Assembly: GCA_947456305.1 (NCBI GenBank)
Contig: CANGPN010000001.1
Span: 186,001 to 250,000, forward strand
Length of the DNA stretch: 64,000 nucleotides
Direction: 5' to 3'
DNA from: Comamonadaceae bacterium
GTDB taxonomy: Bacteria > Pseudomonadota > Gammaproteobacteria > Burkholderiales > Burkholderiaceae_C
Below are positions 16,083-24,367 of this stretch, in pieces. Position 1 is the stretch's first letter; the number at the start of each line of letters is the position of its first letter. The position numbers were made by a program, and so were the translations under genes. The notes below the pieces were generated by a model that saw nothing but the letters and a program-made list of their open reading frames with translations, was not told the origin of the DNA and made no database searches.

Positions 16083-16996
16083 TGACTGCCCCCGGCTTTG
16101 AGCACCAGCCCCCGGTAAACCGCTGTGTGCGCCGGTGTAGGCACACCGAGTTGCAAGCCGAGTTGGTGCATGCGCCCGGACAACCAAGGCAACTCCAGTG
16201 CTTTGCCGCGCTCCAAGTCCTCCGACATGGACGAGCGAAACGAGGGCGGAGCGGCCCGCAAGGTGTTCATGTATTCATCGACCAAGCCAGGCCGCACAGT
16301 TTGACCATGCGCCATGGCAACTGCCACGGATTCGTTGATCAGTTGTTGCAAGAATGCGGTGGATTCGGCATGGCTGAAAATTTCACCGATGCGCGCGCGC
16401 AGCAAAGACGTAGCACCGGAGAAAGCCGCCAGGCCCATGAACTTTTCCCAGATGATGCTTTGAATATCATCCACCAGCGCCACATCCAGCGCTGAAGATT
16501 TCGCGCCCCATTCACCGAGTTCACGCATGACAGCATCGTCATTGGCGCGGTCGGCCACCACTCGGTGAAAACCGCCCGGGCTTTTGATCACGCCGGGTTG
16601 GTCAATCACCGCAGACACGTAAATCACGCCACCGCGTACTTTGGCTTGCGGCAGTTCTTTGGCAATCATGGACACACTGTCTATGCCGTTTTGCAAGGTC
16701 AGCACGCGGGTGTGTTCTGACACCAGCGCTCGCATGGATTGCGCGGCGCTGACGGTGTCGGTGAGTTTGACCGCGAAGATCACCAGATCTGCAGGACCAA
16801 TCGACGCAGGGTCCGAGGTGGCTTTGACCTGCGGCAGCAACAAGTCCTTGCCCGGCATGTCTATGCGCAATCCTTTGGACTGCATGGCCTCTAAATGTGC
16901 ACCTCTGGCGATGAACCTGACATCCGCACCTGCGGCCTGCAAGCGCGCTCCGACGTAGGCACCGACCGCGCCCGAACCCATGATGGCAATCTTCAT
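16079..16996 (-). CDS. 2-dehydropantoate 2-reductase (PanE/ApbA family)
   Basis: A 305-residue NADPH-dependent reductase of the ketopantoate reductase family. The N-terminus has the Rossmann motif GSGAVGAYVG, and the C-terminal domain holds the conserved K in WEKFMGLAAFSGATSL and the PSFRSSMSEDLERGKALEL segment typical of the family. PanE makes pantoate for coenzyme A, but several paralogues reduce other 2-keto acids; the operon with a TauD-type oxygenase and a hydrolase suggests a catabolic paralogue. The start at 16996 has AAGGAGA about nine bases upstream and follows the family N-terminus. Confidence 0.85.
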   Translation of the reverse strand: MKIAIMGSGAVGAYVGARLQAAGADVRFIARGAHLEAMQSKGLRIDMPGKDLLLPQVKATSDPASIGPADLVIFAVKLTDTVSAAQSMRALVSEHTRVLTLQNGIDSVSMIAKELPQAKVRGGVIYVSAVIDQPGVIKSPGGFHRVVADRANDDAVMRELGEWGAKSSALDVALVDDIQSIIWEKFMGLAAFSGATSLLRARIGEIFSHAESTAFLQQLINESVAVAMAHGQTVRPGLVDEYMNTLRAAPPSFRSSMSEDLERGKALELPWLSGRMHQLGLQLGVPTPAHTAVYRGLVLKAGGSQ

Positions 16997-17135
16997 TGTG
17001 TGTCTCCTTGGCGTGCATCTTAGCCATGCTGTACAACACATTCAGAAGGGCCGAACTTCATACCTGTGTTGTTGTTTGTTTAGCCTTGATGCCTTTATTT
17101 ATACGACCGTTATCTCAGTCAATACAATAGCCGGC

Positions 17136-17641
17136 ATGAAAGATGTATCTGGTTCACCGGGCTATCAGGCGCAGGCAAATCTACCCTGGCATACGCCTTA
17201 CAGCAGGACTTGAGTGCAACCGGTATGAATGCCTTTGTACTCGACGGTGATGTGCTGCGCACCGGCCTCAACAGCGACCTCGGCTTCAGCCCGGAGGACC
17301 GTGCCGAAAATGTGCGCCGAGTAGGTGAGGTGGCAAAAATCATGACGGGTGCCGGTGTCACTGTGCTGGTTGCCTTGATTTCGCCCTACCGTGCAGACCG
17401 GGACCGGGCCCGCCAACTGTTTTCGCCAGGCCAATTCATCGAGGTGTTTGTCGACGCCCCTTTGCTCACTTGCATACAACGAGATGTCAAAGGCCTGTAC
17501 GCCAAAGCCCAGCGAGGCGAAGTACCCGCCATGACGGCGATGACCAGCCCCTACGAGTCGCCGCTTAACCCGGAACTGCACTTACATACTGACACAGTGC
17601 CGCTTGTGCAATGCTTAGCGCAAATCAAAGCACTTTTATAG
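17136..17641 (+). CDS. cysC: Adenylylsulfate (APS) kinase CysC with apparent N-terminal frameshift
   Basis: The frame that runs to 17641 encodes a complete APS kinase core: the P-loop WFTGLSGAGKST from 17150, then DGDVLR, a FVDAPLLTCIQRDVKGLY segment and SPYESPLNPELHL. APS kinase phosphorylates adenosine 5'-phosphosulfate to PAPS. In this frame no ATG, GTG or TTG precedes the P-loop after the stops at 17081 and 17087. An ATG at 17136 begins MKDV in another frame, and a one-base insertion between 17144 and 17149 would give M-K-D-x-I-W-F-T-G, a normal start. So either one base is missing in this assembly or the gene is broken. The TTG at 17210 would cut off the P-loop. No other sulfate genes are near. 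Confidence 0.75.
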
Positions 17642-17646
17642 CGCTT

Positions 17647-17670
17647 GCTCTAAAGAGCTCCCTTTTTTCT
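17647..17670 (+). terminator. Possible intrinsic terminator after cysC
   Basis: A short hairpin GCTC-TAAA-GAGC starts six bases after the cysC stop and is followed by TCCCTTTTTTCT, a T-run on the plus strand. The stem is only four base pairs, so it would be a weak terminator. The next gene on the same strand starts about 190 bases further on. Confidence 0.4.
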
Positions 17671-17857
17671 CATCAAAATCCCTTGCCCTTGGTAATTCCA
17701 ATCGCTGCATCAAAGGCCTTGGCGTCATTGCTTGACGCGCCTTTAGCAAACTTGGATTTTGAGCACAGGGTATTGATGCAGCTCAAATCCTGCGGCTGCG
17801 GACCTGACTTATCATGCTGAGATAGGTCAAGCCATATCGGTTGCCGGGAGGAATGCT

Positions 17858-19267
17858 GTGAAAAAGTTGTTGTTAAGCCTGTTGTCTTTGACCATAGCTG
17901 TATGGCCGGTGTCGGCCGCTACGCCCGATCTGCCCAAAACCAAGTCGGTCGTCCCTCAAGATGTCTACAAGCAACCTGTGCCCGGGCTTTCAGCCAAGGA
18001 CTTAGAAAAGTTCCGCAAGGGCGAACGCGTTTTCACTAATTTCTGGATACCGGTCAATAACCCGGTGATCCCTTTGGTCTGGGATTTGTCGCAAAGCGGC
18101 CCGGCAGGAGGTGAATGGGGACTTGGCCCCATGTTCATGGCGACCAACTGCGCCGGTTGCCATTTGAACGCCGGTCGCGGCAGGGCATTGGATGCCAGCG
18201 GTTTGAGGGTATTCCAGCAGCTCGTGCGTCTGTCTATTCCTGGTGAAACACCGCATGGCGGACCCAAGCCTGATCCGAATTACGGCAATGACATTCAGTC
18301 GTTTGACATGATCACCCGCACCGACCCTGATGCACGTGCCGGCGAGGGCGAAGTGTTCATCGACTGGATCACTAGTAATTTTTCGTTCCCGGACGGCAAC
18401 AGCATTGAACTGCGCAAACCCAGTGTGCGTATCGAGAATTTGAATTTCGGTCCGCTGGCCGACAACGTGATGATGTCATTGCGTAACACACAGGCATTGC
18501 TGGGCATGGGTTACCTGGAAGCGGTTAGCGAAAAAGACATTTTGAAGCAGGTCGAGAAGCAAAAAGCTCTTGGCTTGAATGGTCGGCCCAACTATGTGCG
18601 CGACGATATCAACAAAAAAACATCTTTAGGGCGTTTCGGCTGGAAAGCGAATCAGCCCAGTATCAAGCAGCAAATTGCTTCTGCGTTTTTAGGGGACATT
18701 GGCATCACATCCGCCATTTACCCTGAACAGAGTTGCACACCGGTGCAAAAAGAATGTTTGGCCGTTATCACTGGCAAAGAACCTGAGTTGCGCCCCGAGT
18801 TGTGGGAGCCGATCACGTTCTGGTCTCAGTCTCTCGATGTACCGGCCCAGCGCAACAAGGACACAGCCGAATACAAAGCTGGTGAGCAATTGTTTGAATC
18901 AGCCGGTTGCTCCGGCTGCCACGTGCCTGAAATGCGCACCGGTAAGTACGCTGCCGTTCCTCAGTTATCGAACAAGCTGATCCGGCCTTACACCGATTTG
19001 TTGCTGCACGACATGGGCCCGGACCTGGCCGATGGACGTCCTGACTTCAAGGCCAGTGGTTCGGATTGGCGCACGCCGCCTTTGTGGGGCGCAGGTTTAT
19101 CTATGCAAGTCAACGCCAGCAATTCGTTTTTGCATGACGGTCGCGCGCGCAACTTGCTTGAAGCGATTGTGTGGCACGGCGGCGAGGCTAAATCGGCTCG
19201 CGAAAAGTTTGTGGCATTCACCAAAAAGCAGCGCGAAGATTTGATTTTCTTTCTGTCGTCTATTTAG
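17858..19267 (+). CDS. Di-haem oxidoreductase (DUF1111/thiol oxidoreductase family)
   Basis: A 469-residue exported c-type cytochrome. Residues 1-21 are a signal peptide. Two haem c motifs are present, CAGCH at residues 98-102 and CSGCH at residues 351-355. The layout, with the second haem domain near the C-terminus and the ending in a LHDGRARNLLEAIVWHGGEA segment, matches the di-haem oxidoreductase (DHOR) family, related to MauG and cytochrome c peroxidases. It would act in the periplasm; its electron partner is not known. Relatives are often near imelysin-type iron proteins, but none is present here. Confidence 0.85.
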   Translation: MKKLLLSLLSLTIAVWPVSAATPDLPKTKSVVPQDVYKQPVPGLSAKDLEKFRKGERVFTNFWIPVNNPVIPLVWDLSQSGPAGGEWGLGPMFMATNCAGCHLNAGRGRALDASGLRVFQQLVRLSIPGETPHGGPKPDPNYGNDIQSFDMITRTDPDARAGEGEVFIDWITSNFSFPDGNSIELRKPSVRIENLNFGPLADNVMMSLRNTQALLGMGYLEAVSEKDILKQVEKQKALGLNGRPNYVRDDINKKTSLGRFGWKANQPSIKQQIASAFLGDIGITSAIYPEQSCTPVQKECLAVITGKEPELRPELWEPITFWSQSLDVPAQRNKDTAEYKAGEQLFESAGCSGCHVPEMRTGKYAAVPQLSNKLIRPYTDLLLHDMGPDLADGRPDFKASGSDWRTPPLWGAGLSMQVNASNSFLHDGRARNLLEAIVWHGGEAKSAREKFVAFTKKQREDLIFFLSSI

Positions 19268-19276
19268 CGTTTTATA

Positions 19277-19356
19277 AGACATGCTTTGGCCGAACCATCC
19301 GGAGTGGCTGGCATTCCTGAGGTTCATTGAAGACACGCTTTGGCCGAACCATCCGG
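19277..19356. repeat. Two 26-bp direct repeats, 54 bp apart
   Basis: The 26 bases at 19277-19302 recur at 19331-19356 with one mismatch (AGACATGC versus AGACACGC, then CTTTGGCCGAACCATCCGG in both). They lie just after the stop of the di-haem oxidoreductase. The repeat period of 54 bp suggests a partial tandem duplication or a pair of binding sites. No further copy was noticed in this window. Confidence 0.8.
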
Positions 19357-19357
19357 T

Positions 19358-19392
19358 GCGCTTTTTTTCTGCGCTTTCGCTGGAAAAAAACG
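19358..19392. repeat. Long imperfect hairpin with A/T-tract stem
   Basis: Directly after the second direct repeat, GCG-C-TTTTTTTC pairs with GGAAAAAAACGC, with one bulged base, around an inner GCG-CTTT-CGC stem-loop. On each strand the T-run lies before the GC stem and not after it, so this is not a standard intrinsic terminator. It may still act as an RNA structure after the upstream gene. Confidence 0.6.
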
Positions 19393-19489
19393 CCCCCTCC
19401 GATTCGGCCTGAAGTGATGTTTATGGTTATTTGATTATTTCTATTTAGAAAATTTCTTGCTTCAAGTCACCGCAGAAATGCTGTCGGGG

Positions 19490-19612
19490 AAATACGTTGA
19501 GCGGACAAACGACATGGCGGGCGGGCCGACGCGAACGTAACGGCTTTGCCGTGGAGAGCGGCGACCGTCCCGCCGTGGCGTGAACAATTGGAACCTGACC
19601 CTAATTAAACGT
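19490..19612. repeat. REP-like GC-rich palindromic patch, possible transposon remnant
   Basis: This patch holds nested inverted repeats: GGCGGG at 19516-19521 pairs with CCCGCC at 19569-19574, and inside lies ACGGC-TTT-GCCGT at 19540-19552. It ends in GGAACCTGACCCTAATT just before the stop of the UxaA-family gene. The arrangement resembles REP/RAYT-type elements, but no transposase is present and the family cannot be named. The whole gap 19268-19612 carries no credible gene. Confidence 0.35.
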
Positions 19613-21139
19613 TTACATGACCGCGCCCAATTGCCAGGGCACAAACTCATTTTGCCCATAGCCATGCAACTCGCTCTTGCTGGCCTCACCCGACGCGCAT
19701 GACAACATGCGATCAAAAATGATGCGCCCCATGGCTTGCACCGTCGCGCCGCCATCCACGATTTCACCGCAATTGATATCGATGTCATCCGACTGCCGCT
19801 CCCACAGAGCGGTGTTCGTCGCCAACTTCAACGAAGGCGAGGGCGCGCATCCGTATGCAGAGCCGCGACCCGTGGTGAAACAAATCAAATTCGCGCCGCC
19901 AGCCACTTGGCCCGTGGCGCTCACCGGGTCGTAGCCCGGCGTGTCCATGTACACAAAACCGTGTTTATCTACTTTTTCGGCGTACTCGTACACCGCTTGC
20001 AAATTGCTGGTGCCGCCTTTGGCGACAGCGCCCAATGATTTTTCAAGAATGGTGGTGAGACCTCCCGCTTTATTGCCGGGCGACGGGTTGTTGTTCATTT
20101 CACCCGAATGCATGGCCGTGTAATGTTCCCACCAGCGTATGCGTTCCACCAGTTTTTCGCCGACTGCACGCGTGACTGCACGTCGCGTCAGCAAATGTTC
20201 GGCGCCGTAAATCTCCGGTGTTTCACTCAGTATGGCTGTGCCGCCGTGCGCGACCAGTAAGTCGACCGCTGCACCCAGTGCAGGGTTGGCGCTGATGCCT
20301 GAATAACCGTCCGAGCCGCCGCATTGCAAACCAATGGTCAGGTGTGCCGCGCTGCAAGCTGTGCGTGTGGATTTGTTCACCTCGGGCAACATGGCTTGCA
20401 CCAGTGCAATGCCTTTGGCCACCGTTTTGCTGGTGCCGCCGCTGTCCTGGATATTGAAGGTTTGCAAAGTGCTGCCTTCGCTCAACCCGCTGTGTGACAA
20501 CCACGACTTCAGTTGGTTGGCTTCACAGCCCAGGCCCACAGCCAACACCCCGGCAAAGTTCGGGTGCGTGGCATAACCGGCCATGGTGCGTTCCAACACT
20601 TGCATGCCCAGGCCTTGCGTGTCCATGCCGCAACCTGTGCCGTGCGTCAGTGCGACCACGCCGTCGACATTCGGAAATGCAGCCAGCGCGGAAGGGTTGG
20701 TGGTGCGTGAAAAATGGTCAGCGATGGCGCGCGCGACGGTGGCTGAGCAATTGACGCTGGACAAAATGCCAATGTAATTGCGTGTGGCCACCCGCCCGTC
20801 GGCCCGCACATAACCCATGAACTCAGCGTGTTGCAGCGGGGGTTCTGGTTTGACATCAGCGCAAAACGCATAGTCGCGTGCAAAGTCGCCTTTGTTGTCG
20901 CCCAGGTTAAGGTTGTGCGTGTGTATGTGTTCACCGGCTGCAATCGGCTGGCTGGCAAACCCGATGATCTGGTTGTAACGGCGCACGGCTTGGCCGGCTT
21001 CAATAGCGCGTGTGGCGATTTTGTGGCCGGGTGGAATCAGACCGCGCACTGAGATATTTTCTACTGAAGTGCCGCTCATGAGTTGTTGGCGGGCGATGAC
21101 GACATCATCGTCAGGATGTAAGCGAATGAAGGATGACAT
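19613..21139 (-). CDS. UxaA-family altronate/galactarate-type dehydratase
   Basis: A 508-residue full-length member of the UxaA/GarD family of iron-dependent sugar-acid dehydratases, with both the N-terminal SAF-like domain (segment GLIPPGHKIATRAI) and the C-terminal catalytic domain. Conserved segments include THGTGCGMDTQGLG, GLGCEANQ, LQCGGSDGYSGI and CAPSPSLKLATNT. The cysteines in these segments are candidates for metal binding. The family removes water from acids such as altronate to give 2-keto-3-deoxy acids. The start at 21139 gives the usual N-terminus MSSFIRLHPDDDV. It lies divergent from a run of keto-acid enzymes that could process its product. The exact sugar acid is unknown. Confidence 0.85.
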   Translation of the reverse strand: MSSFIRLHPDDDVVIARQQLMSGTSVENISVRGLIPPGHKIATRAIEAGQAVRRYNQIIGFASQPIAAGEHIHTHNLNLGDNKGDFARDYAFCADVKPEPPLQHAEFMGYVRADGRVATRNYIGILSSVNCSATVARAIADHFSRTTNPSALAAFPNVDGVVALTHGTGCGMDTQGLGMQVLERTMAGYATHPNFAGVLAVGLGCEANQLKSWLSHSGLSEGSTLQTFNIQDSGGTSKTVAKGIALVQAMLPEVNKSTRTACSAAHLTIGLQCGGSDGYSGISANPALGAAVDLLVAHGGTAILSETPEIYGAEHLLTRRAVTRAVGEKLVERIRWWEHYTAMHSGEMNNNPSPGNKAGGLTTILEKSLGAVAKGGTSNLQAVYEYAEKVDKHGFVYMDTPGYDPVSATGQVAGGANLICFTTGRGSAYGCAPSPSLKLATNTALWERQSDDIDINCGEIVDGGATVQAMGRIIFDRMLSCASGEASKSELHGYGQNEFVPWQLGAVM

Positions 21140-21313
21140 AGAGGCAATCAAAATAGCTTGAACATTACCGCCGACCACTGGGCAGCGCCGCTAGCATAAA
21201 CCCTAGGAATTATCCGTTTGACCCTAGAGGAACTCGATTCACCCGGGATATTCTTCTTTGTATTCATCCCGGTCTGCGTATGATGACCACACACATAACA
21301 ACCGGAGATTGAC

Positions 21314-21766
21314 ATGAAAACCTTGACTTCCCGAATACTGACTGCACTGTCCATGGTCTTGTTCAGCAGCACGTCTGCTTTCGCCGCTTCATGCGACCCG
21401 GTGACTGCCGACGAAGCTGTCAAAGCCGAAGACGCGCGTTATGCCGCACAAACCGGCAATGATTTTGCGGCGATGGAAAAGTTGTATTCACCCGATCTGG
21501 TCTATGTGCATTCCAGTGCGGTGGTCGACAACAAACAGTCCTACATTGACTCCATGCGATCCGGCACGGTTCAATACAAAGTCATGCGTCGCTCGGATGT
21601 GGTGGTGCGCACGTTCGGTTGTGTTGCCATCTTGACCGGCAACGGCGATTACGATGTGTCCGTCAATGGCAAAGACATGAACGTCAAGTTGCGTTTCCAC
21701 AGCATTTGGCAGAAAAAAGACGGTCAGTTGCAATACATATCTTGGCAATCTACCCGCCTTCCCTGA
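21314..21766 (+). CDS. Exported NTF2-like (DUF4440/SnoaL-type) protein
   Basis: A 150-residue protein with a clear signal peptide ending in SAFAA. The mature part has the cone-shaped NTF2-like fold signature: DARYAAQTGNDFAAMEKLYSP, then VVDNKQSYIDSM and a final segment with FHSIWQKKDGQLQYISWQST. Such proteins bind small ligands in a pocket and have very varied roles; many have no known activity. It is followed after one base by the hydratase gene, so the two are likely cotranscribed, and the product may be a periplasmic partner of the pathway. Confidence 0.75.
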   Translation: MKTLTSRILTALSMVLFSSTSAFAASCDPVTADEAVKAEDARYAAQTGNDFAAMEKLYSPDLVYVHSSAVVDNKQSYIDSMRSGTVQYKVMRRSDVVVRTFGCVAILTGNGDYDVSVNGKDMNVKLRFHSIWQKKDGQLQYISWQSTRLP

Positions 21767-21767
21767 C

Positions 21768-22586
21768 ATGCCACTCAGCACCATGCCCGACTGGTCGGGC
21801 GCTGCTGCAGCTGCGCAGGAATTGCTCAAGCAACAAGACACCGGTGCGCCTTTCACTGGTCTGGCTGATGAGTTTGCCCCAGCCGATGTGATGCAAGCCT
21901 ATGCCACGCAGGACGCGTTTATCGACATGCAGGCGCACCAGAGGCGCACGTCCATCAGCGGTTACAAGATTGCCATCACCACACCTGTGATGCGCGAGTT
22001 TGTCGGCTTTGATGACGCGGTGTCGGGTTGTGTACTGGCAGACACCTTATTTCAAAGCGGTCATACCGTAGAGGCAGCCAAGCGCCAGCACTTGATCATC
22101 GAGTTTGAGCTGGCACTGCAATTTGCCCGCGACGTGCCCGAGCGCAAAGCGCCGTGGACCGCAGACAGCATTCTGGACTTCATCGCCTGCGCTTACCCGT
22201 CGCTTGAAATCGCTGACGACAGGCACGCGGTATACCCTGATTTAAAACAGAATTTTTTCAGTCTGGTGGCCGAGAACGCTTGGAACCACGGCGTGGTGCT
22301 GGGCTCTCAGATTGACAAATCCAGTTTTGCGGATTTGTGGCAAGCCACCGGCACTGCGTATGTCAATGGTGAATCCATAGGCAGCGGCCACAGCCGCGAT
22401 GTCATGGGGCATCCGCTGCAAGCCATGGCTTGGATCGCCAACCATTTTCAGCAACGCGGTCGCCGTTTCAAAGCCGGGCAATGGGTGACCACCGGCAGTT
22501 GGCTGGCATCGTTTTTCCCCGTGAGCGGTCAGAATCTGCGGTTTGATATCGCCGGTTGCGCCGAGGTCTTGGTTCACATCCGTTAA
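21768..22586 (+). CDS. 2-keto-4-pentenoate hydratase family protein (MhpD-like)
   Basis: A 272-residue member of the fumarylacetoacetate hydrolase fold, hydratase branch. Signature segments include SGYKIAITTPVMREF, a metal-binding region with IIEFELALQFARDVP and the C-terminal VTTGSWLASFFPV. These enzymes add water to 2-hydroxypenta-2,4-dienoates or decarboxylate related keto acids, using Mg2+. The ATG at 21768 lies one base after the previous stop; an internal ATG at 21783 is also possible. Together with the UxaA-family dehydratase and the two dehydrogenases next door it suggests degradation of a sugar-derived or aromatic-derived keto acid. Confidence 0.8.
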   Translation: MPLSTMPDWSGAAAAAQELLKQQDTGAPFTGLADEFAPADVMQAYATQDAFIDMQAHQRRTSISGYKIAITTPVMREFVGFDDAVSGCVLADTLFQSGHTVEAAKRQHLIIEFELALQFARDVPERKAPWTADSILDFIACAYPSLEIADDRHAVYPDLKQNFFSLVAENAWNHGVVLGSQIDKSSFADLWQATGTAYVNGESIGSGHSRDVMGHPLQAMAWIANHFQQRGRRFKAGQWVTTGSWLASFFPVSGQNLRFDIAGCAEVLVHIR

Positions 22587-22606
22587 TTTTTCAGAGGAGA
22601 AGATTC

Positions 22607-23512
22607 ATGAGCAAACAAGTGATTGGCTTTATCGGTGTGGGTTTGATGGGTACCGGCATGGCCAAAAATATTGTCACCAAAGGCTACCCTCTGGTTGTCA
22701 TGGGCCACAAAAACCGCGAACCCATAGAGCGCTTGAAAGCCTTAGGTGCCACTGAAGCCAAGAGCGCACGCGAATTAGCGGCGCAATGTGACATCGTGCA
22801 TTTGTGCGTCACCGGTTCGCCGCAGGTTGAAGCCTTGATGAACGGCCCGGACGGATTGATCGCCGGTGGCAAAAAAGGCTTGATCATCATTGATTGCTCG
22901 ACCTCCAACCCGGTGTCGACCAAGCAAATGGCTGCGCTGGCCGAGGGCCACGGCATGCATTTCATTGACGCGCCGCTGGGCCGCACACCGGCTGAAGCCG
23001 AAGCCGGCACCTTGGACGCCATGGTCGGCGCTTCGCCTGAATTGTTTAATACGGTCAAACCGGTGATTGAATGCTGGGCCGGCAATATCGTGCACCTGGG
23101 TCCTGTGGGTCTGGGCCACACCATGAAACTGATAAACAACTTTGTCGCCATGGGCTACGCAGCATTGTTCTCAGAAGCGCTGGCGATTGCGCGCAAAGCC
23201 GGTTTGAGCCAGGACCAGTTTCATTCGGTCATAGGCTCGGGTCGCATGCGCAGCCCGTTCTACGACACCTTCATGAAATGGACCATGAACGGCGACGAAA
23301 ACGCGCACAAATTCACCATCACCAATGCGCACAAGGACATGCGTTACCTCAGCAGTCTGGCGACAGACATAGGCGCTTTGCACCCGATTCAATCGATGGT
23401 GAAAAACTCGTTTGCCGCCATGGAGGCGCAAGGCTATGCGCAGAAATACGTGCCCATGCTGGCCGACTTTGTCGCCACGCAAAACGGTTTGCCGCCGTCG
23501 CACAAGTTTTAA
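22607..23512 (+). CDS. 3-hydroxyisobutyrate dehydrogenase-family NAD(P)-dependent oxidoreductase
   Basis: A 301-residue beta-hydroxyacid dehydrogenase. The Rossmann motif FIGVGLMGTGMAKN is at the N-terminus, DCSTSNPVSTKQM and the substrate segment DAPLGRTPAEAEAG follow, and the catalytic Lys is in GHTMKLINNF near residue 171. Members include 3-hydroxyisobutyrate, tartronate-semialdehyde and L-threonate dehydrogenases, which cannot be told apart here. The ATG at 22607 has AGAGGAGA seven to eight bases upstream and matches the family start. It is the third gene of a plus-strand run. It could supply the L-threonate or D-erythronate oxidation step for the tetronate operon at 57.9-60.8 kb, but that is only a guess. 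Confidence 0.8.
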   Translation: MSKQVIGFIGVGLMGTGMAKNIVTKGYPLVVMGHKNREPIERLKALGATEAKSARELAAQCDIVHLCVTGSPQVEALMNGPDGLIAGGKKGLIIIDCSTSNPVSTKQMAALAEGHGMHFIDAPLGRTPAEAEAGTLDAMVGASPELFNTVKPVIECWAGNIVHLGPVGLGHTMKLINNFVAMGYAALFSEALAIARKAGLSQDQFHSVIGSGRMRSPFYDTFMKWTMNGDENAHKFTITNAHKDMRYLSSLATDIGALHPIQSMVKNSFAAMEAQGYAQKYVPMLADFVATQNGLPPSHKF

Positions 23513-23518
23513 TGGCGC

Positions 23519-24292
23519 ATGCTTATGAATGCATTGTTTGATTTGAGCGGCAAAGTCGCCATCGTCACCGGCGGCAATGGCGGCATCGGTCTGGGCATGG
23601 CCACAGGGCTGTCCGCCGCCGGGGCCACGGTGGTGGTGGCCGGTCGCAACAGTGAAAAAAACGCCAGTGCGGTGGCGCAGTTGCTGGCAGCCGGTGGAAA
23701 AGCCATCGCCATTGAAGTTGATGTGCAACTTGAGGCCTCGTGCCACCGCATGGTGGAACAAACCGTGGCGGCGCTGGGGCGGGTAGACATCCTGGTGAAC
23801 AACGCAGGCATGAACATACGCAAGCAACCCCAGGCTTATGCCTTGGCCGAGTGGAACCAAGTGTTGCAAACCAATTTGACCAGCGCCTTCAGTTGTTCGC
23901 AGGCGGTCTATTCCGAGTTCAAAAATCAAGGCGCTGGGAAAATCATCAACATCGGGTCCATGATGTCGATTTTCGGGGCCTCATTTGCCACGCCTTACGC
24001 TGCATCCAAAGGCGGCTTGGTTCAAATGACCAAAGCCATGGCCTGCGCTTGGGCGGCGGACAACATACAAGTCAATGCGGTGCTACCAGGTTGGATAGAC
24101 ACGGCCTTGACCCGGCAGGCGCGCACCGATGTGAGTGGCTTGCACGAACGTGTGCTTGACAGAACCCCGGCCAAGCGCTGGGGTGAACCCGGGGACTTCG
24201 GCGGTATTGCGGTGTTTCTGGCCAGTGCGGCATCGGATTTTTTGACTGGTACCGCCATACCGGTGGACGGCGGTTACTCGGTGCAAGGCTGA
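23519..24292 (+). CDS. SDR-family oxidoreductase (classical, glucose/gluconate type)
   Basis: A 257-residue short-chain dehydrogenase. The cofactor motif TGGNGGIGLG, the NNAG segment, the catalytic Ser in IGSMMSIFG and the YAASK active site are all present, followed by the VDGGYSVQG end. The start at 23519 is six bases after the previous stop; a second ATG at 23525 gives MNALFDLSGK and may be the real start. It closes the plus-strand keto-acid operon and probably oxidises or reduces a hydroxyl group of the same compound. Cofactor preference was not judged. Confidence 0.8.
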   Translation: MLMNALFDLSGKVAIVTGGNGGIGLGMATGLSAAGATVVVAGRNSEKNASAVAQLLAAGGKAIAIEVDVQLEASCHRMVEQTVAALGRVDILVNNAGMNIRKQPQAYALAEWNQVLQTNLTSAFSCSQAVYSEFKNQGAGKIINIGSMMSIFGASFATPYAASKGGLVQMTKAMACAWAADNIQVNAVLPGWIDTALTRQARTDVSGLHERVLDRTPAKRWGEPGDFGGIAVFLASAASDFLTGTAIPVDGGYSVQG

Positions 24293-24367
24293 CATTCGAT
24301 GGCCAGCGGTCAAACCCGGACCGCCGCTGCCGGTTGCTAACATCAGCTTTGACTTTCGAATTGCCCC

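Noticed and set aside
19358-19392. Hairpin read as an intrinsic terminator of the di-haem oxidoreductase gene
   Set aside because: The T-run precedes and the A-run follows the GC stem, the reverse of a terminator on the plus strand.
19462-19788. 108-residue minus-strand open frame covering the REP-like patch
   Set aside because: It overlaps the end of the UxaA-family gene in another frame and carries no family marks; its basic part is just the translated palindromic region.
23171-23929. 252-residue minus-strand open frame
   Set aside because: Antisense to the hydroxyacid dehydrogenase and SDR genes.
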